Shown here one piece after another: positions 52,653-62,110 of a stretch of 64,000 nt of DNA (position 1 is its first letter; the number at the start of each line of letters is the position of its first letter). Under the pieces are notes generated by a model. The model saw only the letters and a program-made list of their open reading frames with translations. It was not told the origin of the DNA and ran no database searches. The DNA lies in the NCBI GenBank assembly GCA_937888805.1, contig CALBEY010000020.1:1-64000 (forward strand), written 5' to 3'. Origin of the DNA: an uncultured Burkholderiaceae bacterium. GTDB taxonomy: Bacteria; Pseudomonadota; Gammaproteobacteria; Burkholderiales; Burkholderiaceae_B. The position numbers and the translations under genes were made by a program.

Positions 52653-53600
52653 ATGACTGTTTTGACCCAAACGTTTGATGAGAATGCGCGCGGGGTCTAC
52701 ATCATCACTGTTACCCCTTTTACTGAAACCGGTGCACTGGATCTCGAGAGCACCGATCGAATGGTGGATTTCTACCTTGAGCAGGGCGTTGATGGTTTAA
52801 CCGTGTTGGGCATTTTGGGTGAAGCCCCAAAACTGACGGCGCAGGAATCTGCGCACTTCGTCGAGCGCGTCATCGCTCGAATCAATGGCCAAATACCGGT
52901 TGTGGTCGGTGCCTCGGCGGCGGGGTTTGCGTCAATGGGCGAGCTCACACGACGCGTCATGGATATGGGGGCGGCTGGTGTCATGGTGGCGCCCGCTCAC
53001 CACGTGCGCACCGATGATCAGATCAGATCTTATTTCGCCATGGTTAACGAGACCTTGGGATCTGATGTGCCATGGGTATTGCAAGATCACCCCAACTCAA
53101 CTGGGGTGCAGATGTCCTCGGCGGTGGTGATGCAAGTGATTGCGCAGTCGCCGCGCTGCGTCATGCTAAAGCATGAAGACAGCCCTGGCTTGGGTAAGCT
53201 CTCAGCGATCCGGGCGGCTCAAGCCCAACAGACCTTGCGCCAAATTTCTATTTTGACGGGTAATGGCGGTGGTTTGTTCTTACCTGAAGAGCTGGATCGT
53301 GGCGCCGATGGCGCCATGACCGGCTTCGCGTTTCCAGAAATGATGGTGCAAGTTTGTCGAGCCTTTGCTGCCGGTGACAAGGACCGAGCCTTTGACTTGT
53401 TTGACGCGTATTTGCCGTTTGCCCGTTATGAGCAGCAAGCAGGTATCGGTCTTGCCGTCAGAAAATATGTCTTGGCCAAGCGTGGCGTGATTGCCACAGC
53501 CGCCCTACGCAAGCCTGGCCCAGCACTGTCGGCCAAAGACATGGCTGAAATTGAATACTTGCTGGCTCGCCAACAACAGCGACTGAACCAACTGGCTTAA
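52653..53600 (+). CDS. DapA-fold aldolase/lyase, atypical active site
   Basis: 315 residues, TIM-barrel of the dihydrodipicolinate-synthase superfamily. The Schiff-base Lys is Lys173 (CVMLKHEDS). The usual GTTGE motif reads GILGE (53-57), and the conserved Tyr of YNxP is replaced: the loop is LQDHP with Gln144. So it is not DHDPS itself. It could be a hydroxy-keto-acid aldolase or dehydratase acting on a sugar acid. It lies 15 bp ahead of an RraA-fold gene, and the two may form one pathway. Confidence 0.82.
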   Translation: MTVLTQTFDENARGVYIITVTPFTETGALDLESTDRMVDFYLEQGVDGLTVLGILGEAPKLTAQESAHFVERVIARINGQIPVVVGASAAGFASMGELTRRVMDMGAAGVMVAPAHHVRTDDQIRSYFAMVNETLGSDVPWVLQDHPNSTGVQMSSAVVMQVIAQSPRCVMLKHEDSPGLGKLSAIRAAQAQQTLRQISILTGNGGGLFLPEELDRGADGAMTGFAFPEMMVQVCRAFAAGDKDRAFDLFDAYLPFARYEQQAGIGLAVRKYVLAKRGVIATAALRKPGPALSAKDMAEIEYLLARQQQRLNQLA

Positions 53601-53615
53601 CGGGGAAAACACGTC

Positions 53616-54338
53616 ATGACCGACACCACTGCCATCAACATGTCACTCGATCCCGTCGTCGTGCAAACGCTGCAGACGATTTCGACAGCCACCATTACCA
53701 CCATCCTATTGAAAAAAGGGCTGCGTAATGTCTGGCTGCGTGGCACGAGCCCGATTCGTCCGGGTCAGCCTCGTTTGGTGGGCCGTGCCTTTACCATGCG
53801 GTTTGTGCCGGCGCGTGAAGACTTGGCCACCACCGCTTCTTGGAACTCACCAACGTCAACACGCGCTGCCATTGAGGCCATGCCGGCCGGTTGTATTGCC
53901 GTGGTTGATTCGATGGGCGTGACCGATGCTGGTATTTTTGGCGATATTCTTTGTGCCCGCATCGCCAAACGTGAAGTTACCGCATTGGTGACAGACGGCG
54001 TGGTGCGAGATTTGGCCGGTGTACTGCAAACAGGACTGCCCGTGTGGTGTCGTGGCGCGGCTGCCCCACCAGCAGTAGCCAGTATGACTTTTGTGGATTG
54101 GCAACAACCGATTGGCTGTGGTGGCGTGGCGATATTGCCAGGTGACGTGATTGTGGTTGACGACGACGGTGCCGTGGTCATCCCGCAGGCTTTGCTCGAA
54201 GAGATTTTGGCTGTCGCACAAGAGCAGGAGCGCCTCGAGGCTTGGATCATCAAGCAAGTCGAGCTCGGTCATCCCTTGCCTGGCTTGTATCCACCGAACG
54301 AAGCCAATCTTGAGCGTTACCGTCGCGAGCAATCGTAG
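53616..54338 (+). CDS. RraA-fold protein (HMG/CHA aldolase-like)
   Basis: 240 residues. Hallmarks are GIFGDILCARIAKREV and ALVTDGVVRDLAG, the latter containing the Arg-Asp pair that in 4-hydroxy-4-methyl-2-oxoglutarate aldolases binds substrate and metal. The family also includes RNase E inhibitor RraA, but that is shorter and lacks the aldolase chemistry. Together with the DapA-fold neighbour, an aldol cleavage step is likely. Specific substrate unassigned. Confidence 0.78.
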   Translation: MTDTTAINMSLDPVVVQTLQTISTATITTILLKKGLRNVWLRGTSPIRPGQPRLVGRAFTMRFVPAREDLATTASWNSPTSTRAAIEAMPAGCIAVVDSMGVTDAGIFGDILCARIAKREVTALVTDGVVRDLAGVLQTGLPVWCRGAAAPPAVASMTFVDWQQPIGCGGVAILPGDVIVVDDDGAVVIPQALLEEILAVAQEQERLEAWIIKQVELGHPLPGLYPPNEANLERYRREQS

Positions 54339-54339
54339 C

Positions 54340-54715
54340 GGCAGTGCAACGTTAGGTACAAGGCCCGCGTTGCGGTCAGAGAGGCCGGTTGCAAGATCTC
54401 GTCGAGTTGTGCCTTGGTTAGTAGGCCTCGCTCAAGCACGATATGTAGACCCGTTGCCCAGTCTTTAAGGCTGTTTGGGTAACCTCGGTGGCGTGTTGGT
54501 ATCCGATGTGTGGATTCAGGGCGGTGACCAAGACGATGGAGCGATCCATGTGTTCTTTTTAAGACATCAAGATTGGGCTCGATGCCATCTACGCAGTGGA
54601 TCTCTAGCGTGTGAAAGGCATGGGCCAAATGAGAGATGCTGCGAGACATGGAATAGGCGATGATGGGCTCAAAGGCATAGCGTTGCAATTGCCCGGCTTT
54701 GCAAATGGGCTGCTT
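54340..54715 (-). pseudogene. aspA: Degenerate aspartate ammonia-lyase (aspA) C-terminal remnant
   Basis: Read on the minus strand, pieces of a class II fumarase/aspartase C-terminus appear in three different frames. First KAGQLQRYAFEPIIAYSMSR with CVDGIEPNLDVLK, then SIVLVTALNPHIGYQHATEV after a frameshift near 54550, then VLERGLLTKAQLDEILQPAS after another near 54455. The last segment resembles aspartase VLERGLLTEAELDDI. The N-terminal two-thirds of the protein is missing. So this is a truncated gene with at least two frameshifts, not a coding region. Confidence 0.82.
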
Positions 54716-54783
54716 AAGAAGTGTAAATAATTCTTAGGACTATTATCGAGCGCAGTGCGGCTTTGGTCGGTAATGCGTGGTGA

Positions 54784-55515
54784 TTAGTTGCTTCGCGTCA
54801 CGCCAAAGGTGCGAAAACTCAAAGCCCGGTTGCCATCGCCTTGATAGATGCGCAAGGTGGCTCTTGTGGCTTGAAACTGGTTCGGTAATGTCAGCTCACC
54901 ACTCAAATTTTGGTAGTGACCCACAGAAAATGGCACGACCAAGGCCTTGATGGCACCTGTTTTGCCATTCGGATAGCGACCTTCGAAGGTGACTTCAATG
55001 CGCCCATCATAAGTGGGTTGTTGGTCATTTTCTTGGACGACTAGGATGTGATAACTCAGTGTCTCACCGTTATTGGGCTGCACGAAGCTCGCACCTGAAA
55101 TACCCACTGGATCCATTTTGACATTGCTGGTGATGGCTTTTAAAAACATGGACACTTCGTCTTGCAAGGGCTTGACGCGTTGTTGCAGTTTAGAGAGATC
55201 ACTTTCAAGCGCATTGATCGATTGGTCAGCTTGTCCCTGCGCAGTCTTGAGGCGACTTTGCAGTGTCGTGACTTCGGCTTGAAGCTGCTGACGCTCAAGC
55301 GACAGTGAGGCCAGTTCGTCGGTGAGACGTTGTGATTCAATCAAGGTGAGCCGTTTGGGCCCGTAACTGGCCTGTAGCATCAAGACACCGCCACCACCGA
55401 TGAGAATGCCGATCACCAATAAAGTGAACCAACGCGGCAATCCTTTTGAGCGGCGACGTGTGTCGTATGGCGACGGCTTAAAGACCTGGCGACGCGATCC
55501 CCGAAAAATTCCCAT
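54784..55515 (-). CDS. Coiled-coil membrane protein, DUF6776-like
   Basis: About 243 residues. The start chosen is the ATG of MGIFRGSRRQVF at 55515 rather than a longer frame. A membrane segment (FTLLVIGILIGGGGVLML) at about 28-46 is followed by a long coiled coil (about 55-120; LTDELASLSLERQQLQAEVT) and a beta-rich C-terminal domain (SYHILVVQENDQQPTYDGRI). This matches a family of betaproteobacterial inner-membrane proteins. Function unknown. It lies 3' of the murU-amgK pair on the same strand. Confidence 0.7.
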   Translation of the reverse strand: MGIFRGSRRQVFKPSPYDTRRRSKGLPRWFTLLVIGILIGGGGVLMLQASYGPKRLTLIESQRLTDELASLSLERQQLQAEVTTLQSRLKTAQGQADQSINALESDLSKLQQRVKPLQDEVSMFLKAITSNVKMDPVGISGASFVQPNNGETLSYHILVVQENDQQPTYDGRIEVTFEGRYPNGKTGAIKALVVPFSVGHYQNLSGELTLPNQFQATRATLRIYQGDGNRALSFRTFGVTRSN

Positions 55516-55638
55516 GCGACTGATTCCCTGACGTGAATAAAAGAGGTAACAAGGCCAAGTCGGCTTTGTTACAGCTGTAAGGATAACGCTAAGCGGTCGA
55601 TGGTGTCCTAGCGTTGCAACAAGTGGTTGCAAATTAAC

Positions 55639-56322
55639 TCAACAAAGCTGCTGCTCAAGCGCCTTGAGACGTTCATGGGTGCCGACATCCATCCACTGTC
55701 CAGTGTGCAACTCACCGGTGACCCGACCTTGCGCCATGGCGTCTTTGAGCAGTGGCGCTAAGGCGCTAGGCTGGTGGCGTGAAACATCAGCAAAAAGCTC
55801 AGGGTAGTAAATGCCCAAACCCGCGTAAGTAAACAGTGGTGGATCGTGAGGGCTCAAACGGCCTTGCGGGTCGATGGAAAAATCACCTTTGGGATGGTGG
55901 CTTGGGTTTGGCACCAAAACAAGGTGCGCCCGTAAATCAGCCGGTGTCGGTGTCTTACTGACCCAATTCAAAGCGCTTTCAAGCGGCCAGTCACACCAAA
56001 TATCGCCATTTAGAACCAAGAAGGGATCATTGCCTAAAAGCGGTAGGGCGTTTGCAATGCCGCCCGCTGTTTCAAGGGCCGTCTGTTCTGGTGAATACCG
56101 AATGCTGACCCCCCACGGGTCGCCATTACCCAGCGTGGTTTCGATTTGTTCGCCCAGCCACGCGTGGTTGATGACCACGTCATGAATCCCAGCTGCAGCC
56201 AGCCTTTTTAAGTGCCAAACGATCAGGGGCTGACCCGCCACCAGTAGCAGTGGCTTGGGTGTGTGGTCTGTCAGTGGTCGCATGCGCTCACCGCGGCCAG
56301 CCGCCAAAATCATTGCTTTCAT
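55639..56322 (-). CDS. murU: N-acetylmuramate-1-phosphate uridylyltransferase (MurU)
   Basis: 227 residues, nucleotidyltransferase fold. The N-terminus [19 protein letters not shown] has the nucleotide-binding loop and [12 protein letters not shown] follows. NGDIWCDW carries the metal-binding Asp. The C-terminal [12 protein letters not shown] is a typical MurU tail. It makes UDP-MurNAc for peptidoglycan recycling, bypassing de novo MurA/MurB and therefore fosfomycin-insensitive in other species. It follows AmgK by 1 bp, the expected partner. Confidence 0.88.
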   Translation of the reverse strand: MKAMILAAGRGERMRPLTDHTPKPLLLVAGQPLIVWHLKRLAAAGIHDVVINHAWLGEQIETTLGNGDPWGVSIRYSPEQTALETAGGIANALPLLGNDPFLVLNGDIWCDWPLESALNWVSKTPTPADLRAHLVLVPNPSHHPKGDFSIDPQGRLSPHDPPLFTYAGLGIYYPELFADVSRHQPSALAPLLKDAMAQGRVTGELHTGQWMDVGTHERLKALEQQLC

Positions 56323-56323
56323 C

Positions 56324-57388
56324 TTAAAAGGTCAAGCTGGTTTGTGGCTCGATGCCATCAAGGCGATCGAGTAGCCGCATCAACGGTCTGAAAACACCAT
56401 AGCGGTTCCCTACTTGGCGTACGTACTGAAGTACCCGCGGCAAATGGTTCAAGTAAGCTGGCTTGTGATCGCGTAAATTCAAGCGCGCAAACACCCCAAG
56501 AATGCGTAAGTTCCGTTGCAGGCCAGCCCATTCGTATTGTTTGTAAAACACCGCAAAATCAGCATCCACAGGCAAGCCTGCTGCTCGGGCTCGCTCCCAA
56601 TAACGGATGGCCCAATCAAGCTGTTGTGGCTCCTCCCAAGTGGTGCGAGCATCAAACACGAGCGAGGCGATGTCGTAACTGATGGGGCCGAGCAATGCGT
56701 CTTGGTAATCCAGTACGCCTGGGTTCGCTCCTACACCAGGATCATCACACACCATGAGGTTTGGCGAATGAAAATCGCGATGCACCAAAACTTGTGGTTG
56801 ATTGGCGATTTCGTTTGCCAAAGTTTCGAAAATCAATGTCAGTTGGGTGTTTTCTTGGGTCGTGAGTGCCACGCCATGGTGTTGTTGTACAAACCACTCA
56901 GGAAAAAGCTGTAACTCATCAATCAAGCGTTGACGATCAAGCACCGCCAGGCCACCGGTGTGGGCGAGTTGTAGCTTAACCAAGGCGTCTAGCGCATGCA
57001 AGTAGTGGCTTTGGCGGGCTTGATCGGGCCAGCCTTCGACGATTTTGTCGAAATAGGTGTGTTGGCCAAGGTCGGTTAAAAGTAGGAATCCCTGCTTAAG
57101 GTCGTTTGCCAAAATTTTGGGTACCGTTACTGAGGCGGCTTGCAAGCGCTGTGTCACATCGATAAATGGCTGGCAATTTTCTTGGGGTGGCGGTGCATCC
57201 ATGACGATGAGTGTTTTTTGTGCCGTGTTTACACGAAAATATCGCCGGAAACTTGCGTCGCTTGACGCTGCCTTTAAACTGTCCAAATCCAAGGCAAGTG
57301 ATTGATCCAAATCGCTGAGCCAGTGCAACAGGGCACGGTCTCGGTCGGTGTGAAGGTGTGGTTTGGCAGTGGATTCGGTGTGGCTCAT
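56324..57388 (-). CDS. amgK: Anomeric MurNAc/GlcNAc kinase (AmgK)
   Basis: About 354 residues from the ATG at 57388; a longer open frame that overlaps the lptD start is rejected. A kinase fold of the aminoglycoside phosphotransferase type, with [11 protein letters not shown] (catalytic Asp) and [16 protein letters not shown] (metal Asp). It phosphorylates recycled MurNAc at C1 for MurU, whose gene lies 1 bp downstream. Divergent from lptD. Confidence 0.86.
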   Translation of the reverse strand: MSHTESTAKPHLHTDRDRALLHWLSDLDQSLALDLDSLKAASSDASFRRYFRVNTAQKTLIVMDAPPPQENCQPFIDVTQRLQAASVTVPKILANDLKQGFLLLTDLGQHTYFDKIVEGWPDQARQSHYLHALDALVKLQLAHTGGLAVLDRQRLIDELQLFPEWFVQQHHGVALTTQENTQLTLIFETLANEIANQPQVLVHRDFHSPNLMVCDDPGVGANPGVLDYQDALLGPISYDIASLVFDARTTWEEPQQLDWAIRYWERARAAGLPVDADFAVFYKQYEWAGLQRNLRILGVFARLNLRDHKPAYLNHLPRVLQYVRQVGNRYGVFRPLMRLLDRLDGIEPQTSLTF

Positions 57389-57429
57389 GGGTGGTTTTGT
57401 TTGGCTATTGTGTTGAGGGTTTGACCGAT

Positions 57430-57442
57430 CTCTATAATAGAG
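57430..57442. promoter_or_regulatory. Symmetrical -10 box in the divergent amgK/lptD promoter region
   Basis: CTCTATAATAGAG is an odd palindrome containing a perfect TATAAT on the plus strand and TATTAT on the minus strand. It lies 41 bp before the amgK start and 60-70 bp before lptD, so it could serve either direction. A matching -35 at 16-18 bp is weak. Inference only. Confidence 0.45.
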
Positions 57443-57501
57443 CGTCTTTTGTGCCATTGGGCGCACCCATTGTTTGAGAGTGCTTTGATGTTGTTGCTTG
57501 A

Positions 57502-59847
57502 TTGGAGCCCCGTTTGAGGGGCTCGTTTCTGAAAAGACCTTCTTTTGCCCTGTTCTGGTTGGCAATGTCGGCGCTCGTCTGGGCTCAAGCGCCAGAGCCA
57601 GCGCCTGACGCGGCGACCCAAATAATATTAAGGGGTTTGACGGTCTCACCCATGCTAAGGCCTGTGACTGTGCCTGACAGTGAATTGCCTGTTTATCTTG
57701 GGGCTGAAGCCATGCAAAGCGACGACGAGCGTAACTTAACCCTCGACGGGCAGGGGGTGGTGCGGCGTGCCGATGGTGTGCTGAGTGGTGATTTTTTGTA
57801 TTACAAGCAAAACACAGAAGACGTCACAGCCATTGGTAATGCTCGGCTGGTGCAAGACGGTAACATCGTGATTGGCCCATCGATGCGTTACAACCTAGAT
57901 ACCGATGTCGGCGATGTCGACTTTCCTCAGTTTTGGTTAGACAACGGTGGTGCTGGGGTTGGTACTAAGGCTGTCATGACCAATCGCAACGAAATGACGA
58001 TCACAGACGTCACCTACAGCGGTTGCCCATGCCCAGATCCCGCCTGGTACATCAAATCGAGCAAGGTCGATCTGAATTATGACGAAAACGAGGGTGTGGC
58101 TCGCAATGGCGTGCTGTTTTTCAAGGGCGTGCCACTTTTGGCGTCGCCATACCTCACCTTTCCACTGCGGCCCGAACGCAAGTCAGGATTTTTATTGCCA
58201 ACGTTTGCCACGACCAACCAGACTGGTTTTGACCTGACTTTGCCTTACTACTTGAATTTGGCCCCCAATTACGACGCCACCTTGGTGGCGCGCCCCATGA
58301 GTAAGCGTGGCCTGATGCTGGGCGGTGAATTCCGGTACTTGAATCCGTCTTCCAGCGGTCAATTCGCTGGCACCTATCTCAATCGCGACAGTGAGCTTGG
58401 CACGGATCGCTGGCTGTATAGCCTGCAGCACAACCAGTCCTTTGGTAGCGGTTTTACAGGCGGCTGGAATGTCAGCGGTGTGTCCGATGACGACTACTTC
58501 AAAGACTTTTCGCTCTTGGCCATCAACGAGGCCACCACCACCTATTTGCCGCGCTCTGTGTTTGCCGGGTGGTCCAATCGCGATTGGCAGGCGAACGTTC
58601 AGTACACCACCTTTCAGACGCTTGGCGACATTGTGCCGCAATACAACTTAGTGCCTGGGATTACGCTTAATGGCGCGCGGTTTGATCAAAACGGTTTTGA
58701 TTTGAAATCAGAGAATGCAGCCGTCTGGTTTGATCGTCCCACTGACAGGCAAGGTCAGCAGTTTGGTCCGGATGGTCAGCGTTATGTGTCCTACAACTCG
58801 GTTTCGTTTCCGATGGTGCGTCCGGGCTGGTACATCACCCCCAAAGTTGGCTTACACACCACGCGCTACGAGACAGAATGGTATCGACTGTCGGGCGTGG
58901 GGGGACGCGAATCAAGCAACAATCGGGTCTTGCCCATCACCTCAGTTGATGCTGGTATGACCTTCGAGCGCCCAACATCTTTTTTTGGTTTGGATGCGAT
59001 CCAAACCTTAGAGCCTAGGATTTACTACCTCAATGTGCCTTATCGTGACCAATCGAATTTGCCCGTCTATGACACGACGCTGTCTGACTTCAGCTTTTCG
59101 CAAGCTTTTCAAGAGAATATCTACACCGGGGGTTGGGATCGCATCGCCAATGCCAACCAGCTAACGCTAGCCCTGGGTTCGCGTTTGCTTGATGAGGAGA
59201 CTGGGTTTGAGCGTGCGGCGTTTGCGGTGGGACAGCGGATTTACTTTGTGGATCAGTTGGTGACGTTGCCAGGTGAAACACCGCGCTCTGACGTTCGCTC
59301 GGAATTTTTAATCAATGCTTCAGCAGAGTTGACTGACACGCTTAGTGCCACCATCGATTTACAGTACAACCCATATGATGGTAGTTGGGATCGGGCGCAA
59401 ATCGTCGGGCGTTTTAATCCTAAGCGAGCTGCGACTTTATCCGCGTCATACCGTTACCAACGCAACCCGACAGGGGCCTTTCAGCCCCAGGGTCAGGAAC
59501 AGATTGGGTTGGCCTTTCAGTGGCCTTTGAGCGCTAATATTTATTCTGTCGGTCGTGTCGATTATTCTTTGTTGAATATCCCGGCGCGCAATGTGGTGCC
59601 ACGCGTGACTCAAGCGATTGCAGGACTTGAGTATAAAGGTGACTGTTGTTGGGCAGCGCGTGTCGTTTATCAGCGTTACGCGATTGATCCAAGCGAAGTT
59701 AACGACGCCATATTTTTCCAGCTTGAACTGTCTGGTTTGGGTGGGCTCGGTCAAGATCCCATGGGTTTATTGAGAAGTAGCATTCCGAATTTCCAAAACA
59801 TCACACCAGCGATCAAGCCGGTGGGTAAGTTTGAAAGGTATGAATAA
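57502..59847 (+). CDS. lptD: LPS-assembly protein LptD
   Basis: 781 residues. A signal-like N-terminus (RPSFALFWLAMSALVWAQA) precedes the N-terminal beta-jellyroll (about 45-190), then the barrel with repeated beta strands such as GFLLPTFATTNQTGFDLTL. A paired-Cys candidate is SGCPCPDP, with KGDCCWAARVVYQ near the end, the pattern of LptD disulfides. It inserts LPS into the outer membrane with LptE. No ATG starts the frame; the start is a TTG (57502 or 57514), so the exact start is uncertain. surA follows, overlapping by one base. Confidence 0.88.
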   Translation: MEPRLRGSFLKRPSFALFWLAMSALVWAQAPEPAPDAATQIILRGLTVSPMLRPVTVPDSELPVYLGAEAMQSDDERNLTLDGQGVVRRADGVLSGDFLYYKQNTEDVTAIGNARLVQDGNIVIGPSMRYNLDTDVGDVDFPQFWLDNGGAGVGTKAVMTNRNEMTITDVTYSGCPCPDPAWYIKSSKVDLNYDENEGVARNGVLFFKGVPLLASPYLTFPLRPERKSGFLLPTFATTNQTGFDLTLPYYLNLAPNYDATLVARPMSKRGLMLGGEFRYLNPSSSGQFAGTYLNRDSELGTDRWLYSLQHNQSFGSGFTGGWNVSGVSDDDYFKDFSLLAINEATTTYLPRSVFAGWSNRDWQANVQYTTFQTLGDIVPQYNLVPGITLNGARFDQNGFDLKSENAAVWFDRPTDRQGQQFGPDGQRYVSYNSVSFPMVRPGWYITPKVGLHTTRYETEWYRLSGVGGRESSNNRVLPITSVDAGMTFERPTSFFGLDAIQTLEPRIYYLNVPYRDQSNLPVYDTTLSDFSFSQAFQENIYTGGWDRIANANQLTLALGSRLLDEETGFERAAFAVGQRIYFVDQLVTLPGETPRSDVRSEFLINASAELTDTLSATIDLQYNPYDGSWDRAQIVGRFNPKRAATLSASYRYQRNPTGAFQPQGQEQIGLAFQWPLSANIYSVGRVDYSLLNIPARNVVPRVTQAIAGLEYKGDCCWAARVVYQRYAIDPSEVNDAIFFQLELSGLGGLGQDPMGLLRSSIPNFQNITPAIKPVGKFERYE

Positions 59848-61304
59848 TGATTTTGATGAAACGCGCAGCCGCCTTATTCTTTGGACTCCTGCTCTTAGCC
59901 TTATCGGCCCAGACCCATGGTCAGGGTCTCCGTGGCTCGAACGAGGCGCCAGTGCGCGCTTCTGTACTCGTTGATGGCATTGCTGCTGTGGTCGGTGGCA
60001 ACGTGATTACCGTGCTCGAGGTTGATCAGCGGGCCTCGCTGATTGCCGGCGAAATACGTAACAGCCGCCAACCCATGCCTGCGCAAGATGAAATCAAACG
60101 CCAAGCACTCGATATGTTGATCACCGAGTCTCTGATACGGCAAGAAGGTGAAAAAATGGGTGTTCGGATTAGTGATCAAGAGTTGGCGCGAGCCGTGGAA
60201 AGTGTGGCTAAGCGCAATAATGTCACCATTGCTCAAATCAAAAATCAAGTCAAAGCCGTTGGCCTCACATGGCCTCAGTACGAAGATCGGTTGCGCCGCG
60301 AAATGACAGTTGATCGGGTCCGACAGGCGATGGCAGAATCAACCATTCGAATCAGTGATGCCGATGTTGATGTTTATTTGAAAGAGCAGGTGGCACGCAA
60401 GGCTAGTGGTTTAGAACCGCCACCCCCACCGCCACCGCCACCGCCGAAGCCTCAGCCCGTGCGGCCACTGGTGATGCAGCTTGCTCAAATTTTTATTCAA
60501 GTCCCCGAGTCAGCCTCGGAAGAACAAGTGGCGGCATTGAAGAAACGGATTGATGGCATTCGTGCCAACCTACGTAAAGGTCAAGACTTCGCCGTGCTTG
60601 CCACAGAGAACTCAGATGGGCCTGAGGCCTCGCGAGGCGGTGACATGGGTGTGAGACCCGCTGAGGGCTGGCCTAGCCTTTTCATTAACAACGCGCGAAA
60701 TTTGCAGGCGGGACAGATTTCTGGCGTGCTACGCAGCCCCGCTGGTTTTCATATTTTGAAGGTATTGGGTCGCGCTGGTGGCGTGCAGCCTGCGCCACCA
60801 CCACCACCCGAACCGGTTCTCAGGACCGTGCCCGACGGTCCCTTGATGGTTGATCAAACCAAGGCGCGTCACATCCTGATTAAAACCTCTGAGGTAATGA
60901 GCGATGATCAAGCCCGGCAACGCCTAGAAAACGCCCGCCAGCGGATTGTGAATGGTGATGAAAGTTTTGAGGCGGTTGCTCGCGCCGTTTCTGATGACGC
61001 CTCAGCGCCGCAAGGTGGTGATTTGGGTTGGCTTAACCCGGGGGATACTGTGCCGCCGTTTGAGCGGGGAATGAACAGTTTGGACGTCGGCCAGCTCAGC
61101 GAACCAGTTAAAACTGAATTTGGCTGGCACCTGATTGAAGTGCTAGAGCGTCGCTCCCAAGACATGGCGGATCAATACCGGCGCAACCTCGCTCGTGAGG
61201 AGTTGTTCCTGCGCCGTGCGGCCAGTAATTTTGACGCATGGCTACAGCAAGTGCGTAACCAAACCTTCGTTGATAATCGCATGTTTCGGCCAGATGCCAA
61301 GTGA
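59847..61304 (+). CDS. surA: Periplasmic chaperone SurA with proline-rich linkers
   Basis: 485 residues, longer than the usual ~430. Signal peptide, then SurA N-domain (about 45-180), and two parvulin domains (about 207-310 and 336-440). Between the N-domain and the first parvulin lies a run of ten prolines (191-200), and a second Pro-rich linker ([10 protein letters not shown], 314-323) separates the parvulins. SurA folds outer-membrane proteins, LptD among them, consistent with this lptD-surA pair. The Pro-rich linkers are the unusual feature and account for much of the extra length. The ATG overlaps the lptD stop by one base. Confidence 0.9.
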   Translation: MILMKRAAALFFGLLLLALSAQTHGQGLRGSNEAPVRASVLVDGIAAVVGGNVITVLEVDQRASLIAGEIRNSRQPMPAQDEIKRQALDMLITESLIRQEGEKMGVRISDQELARAVESVAKRNNVTIAQIKNQVKAVGLTWPQYEDRLRREMTVDRVRQAMAESTIRISDADVDVYLKEQVARKASGLEPPPPPPPPPPKPQPVRPLVMQLAQIFIQVPESASEEQVAALKKRIDGIRANLRKGQDFAVLATENSDGPEASRGGDMGVRPAEGWPSLFINNARNLQAGQISGVLRSPAGFHILKVLGRAGGVQPAPPPPPEPVLRTVPDGPLMVDQTKARHILIKTSEVMSDDQARQRLENARQRIVNGDESFEAVARAVSDDASAPQGGDLGWLNPGDTVPPFERGMNSLDVGQLSEPVKTEFGWHLIEVLERRSQDMADQYRRNLAREELFLRRAASNFDAWLQQVRNQTFVDNRMFRPDAK

Positions 61305-62110
61305 GGGGTCAGTCAGCAAACCATCAGGCGAGACAGCGATTCGGGCAGAATTTTTTGGTCGATTTGGGTGTGATTGAACAAATCGTTCAGGCTATTGCCC
61401 CAAGACCAGAAGATCGTGTGGTCGAAATCGGGCCCGGCTTGTCGGCGTTGACGGCGCCCTTACTGGCCAAACTTAATCACTTAACAGTGATTGAAATCGA
61501 CCGTGATTTGGCCAAGCGACTGCGCCGGCAGTATTCAGAATCGGTGTTGACTATTATCGAGCAGGACGCCCTACAAGTCGACTTCGCCCAACTTGGTCCT
61601 GGCTTGCGCGTGGTCGGTAACTTGCCTTACAACATTTCGACCCCACTGCTCTTTGCTTGCTTGCAAGCGGCAGACCATGTGGTTGATCAGCACTTCATGT
61701 TGCAAAGGGAAGTGGTTGATCGCATGGTGGCAGACGCTGGCTCGTCAACTTACAGCAGACTGTCTGTCATGTTGCAGTATCGGTATCGCATGGAAAAGCT
61801 TTTTGATGTGGCTCCTAGCGCTTTTGAACCACCACCCAAGGTGGTTTCTGCCGTGGTGCGCATGATTCCCTTAGGCGATGATCGGCCACGCGCGCGACAT
61901 GACGCGATGTTTGCCGCGGTGGTTCAAAGGGCGTTTTCTCAGCGCCGTAAGATGCTTAGAGGTGCCTTTGGGGACTGGACAGCAGTGCTGCCCTGGGAGG
62001 AGATGGGGGTGTTGCCAACCGATCGTGCTGAGCAAGTCGATGTGGCGGGTTTTATTCGTATCAGTGATGCTTTGTCCGCGCGCTTGCCGCCTTCAGCCAT
62101 GTGCGCATGA
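61301..62110 (+). CDS. rsmA: 16S rRNA dimethyladenosine transferase RsmA/KsgA
   Basis: 269 residues. [14 protein letters not shown] is the N-terminal signature, [12 protein letters not shown] is SAM motif I and NLPYNIST is the catalytic motif. It dimethylates A1518 and A1519 (E. coli numbering) late in 30S assembly. A GTG start overlaps the surA stop (GTGA). The C-terminal 50 bp overlap the 3' end of the convergent glycerate kinase gene. Confidence 0.92.
   Translation: MRGQSANHQARQRFGQNFLVDLGVIEQIVQAIAPRPEDRVVEIGPGLSALTAPLLAKLNHLTVIEIDRDLAKRLRRQYSESVLTIIEQDALQVDFAQLGPGLRVVGNLPYNISTPLLFACLQAADHVVDQHFMLQREVVDRMVADAGSSTYSRLSVMLQYRYRMEKLFDVAPSAFEPPPKVVSAVVRMIPLGDDRPRARHDAMFAAVVQRAFSQRRKMLRGAFGDWTAVLPWEEMGVLPTDRAEQVDVAGFIRISDALSARLPPSAMCA

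Noticed and set aside
52653-53600. Dihydrodipicolinate synthase (dapA) for lysine synthesis
   Set aside because: GTTGE and the YNxP Tyr are both replaced, and no lysine genes are adjacent.
54317-54688. A 123-residue minus-strand reading frame as a real gene
   Set aside because: Its translation mixes frames of an aspartase remnant, so it is a chance frame through a pseudogene.
56324-57649. AmgK start at 57649
   Set aside because: This frame crosses the start of the divergent lptD gene and its first 87 residues have no kinase features; the ATG at 57388 fits the family.
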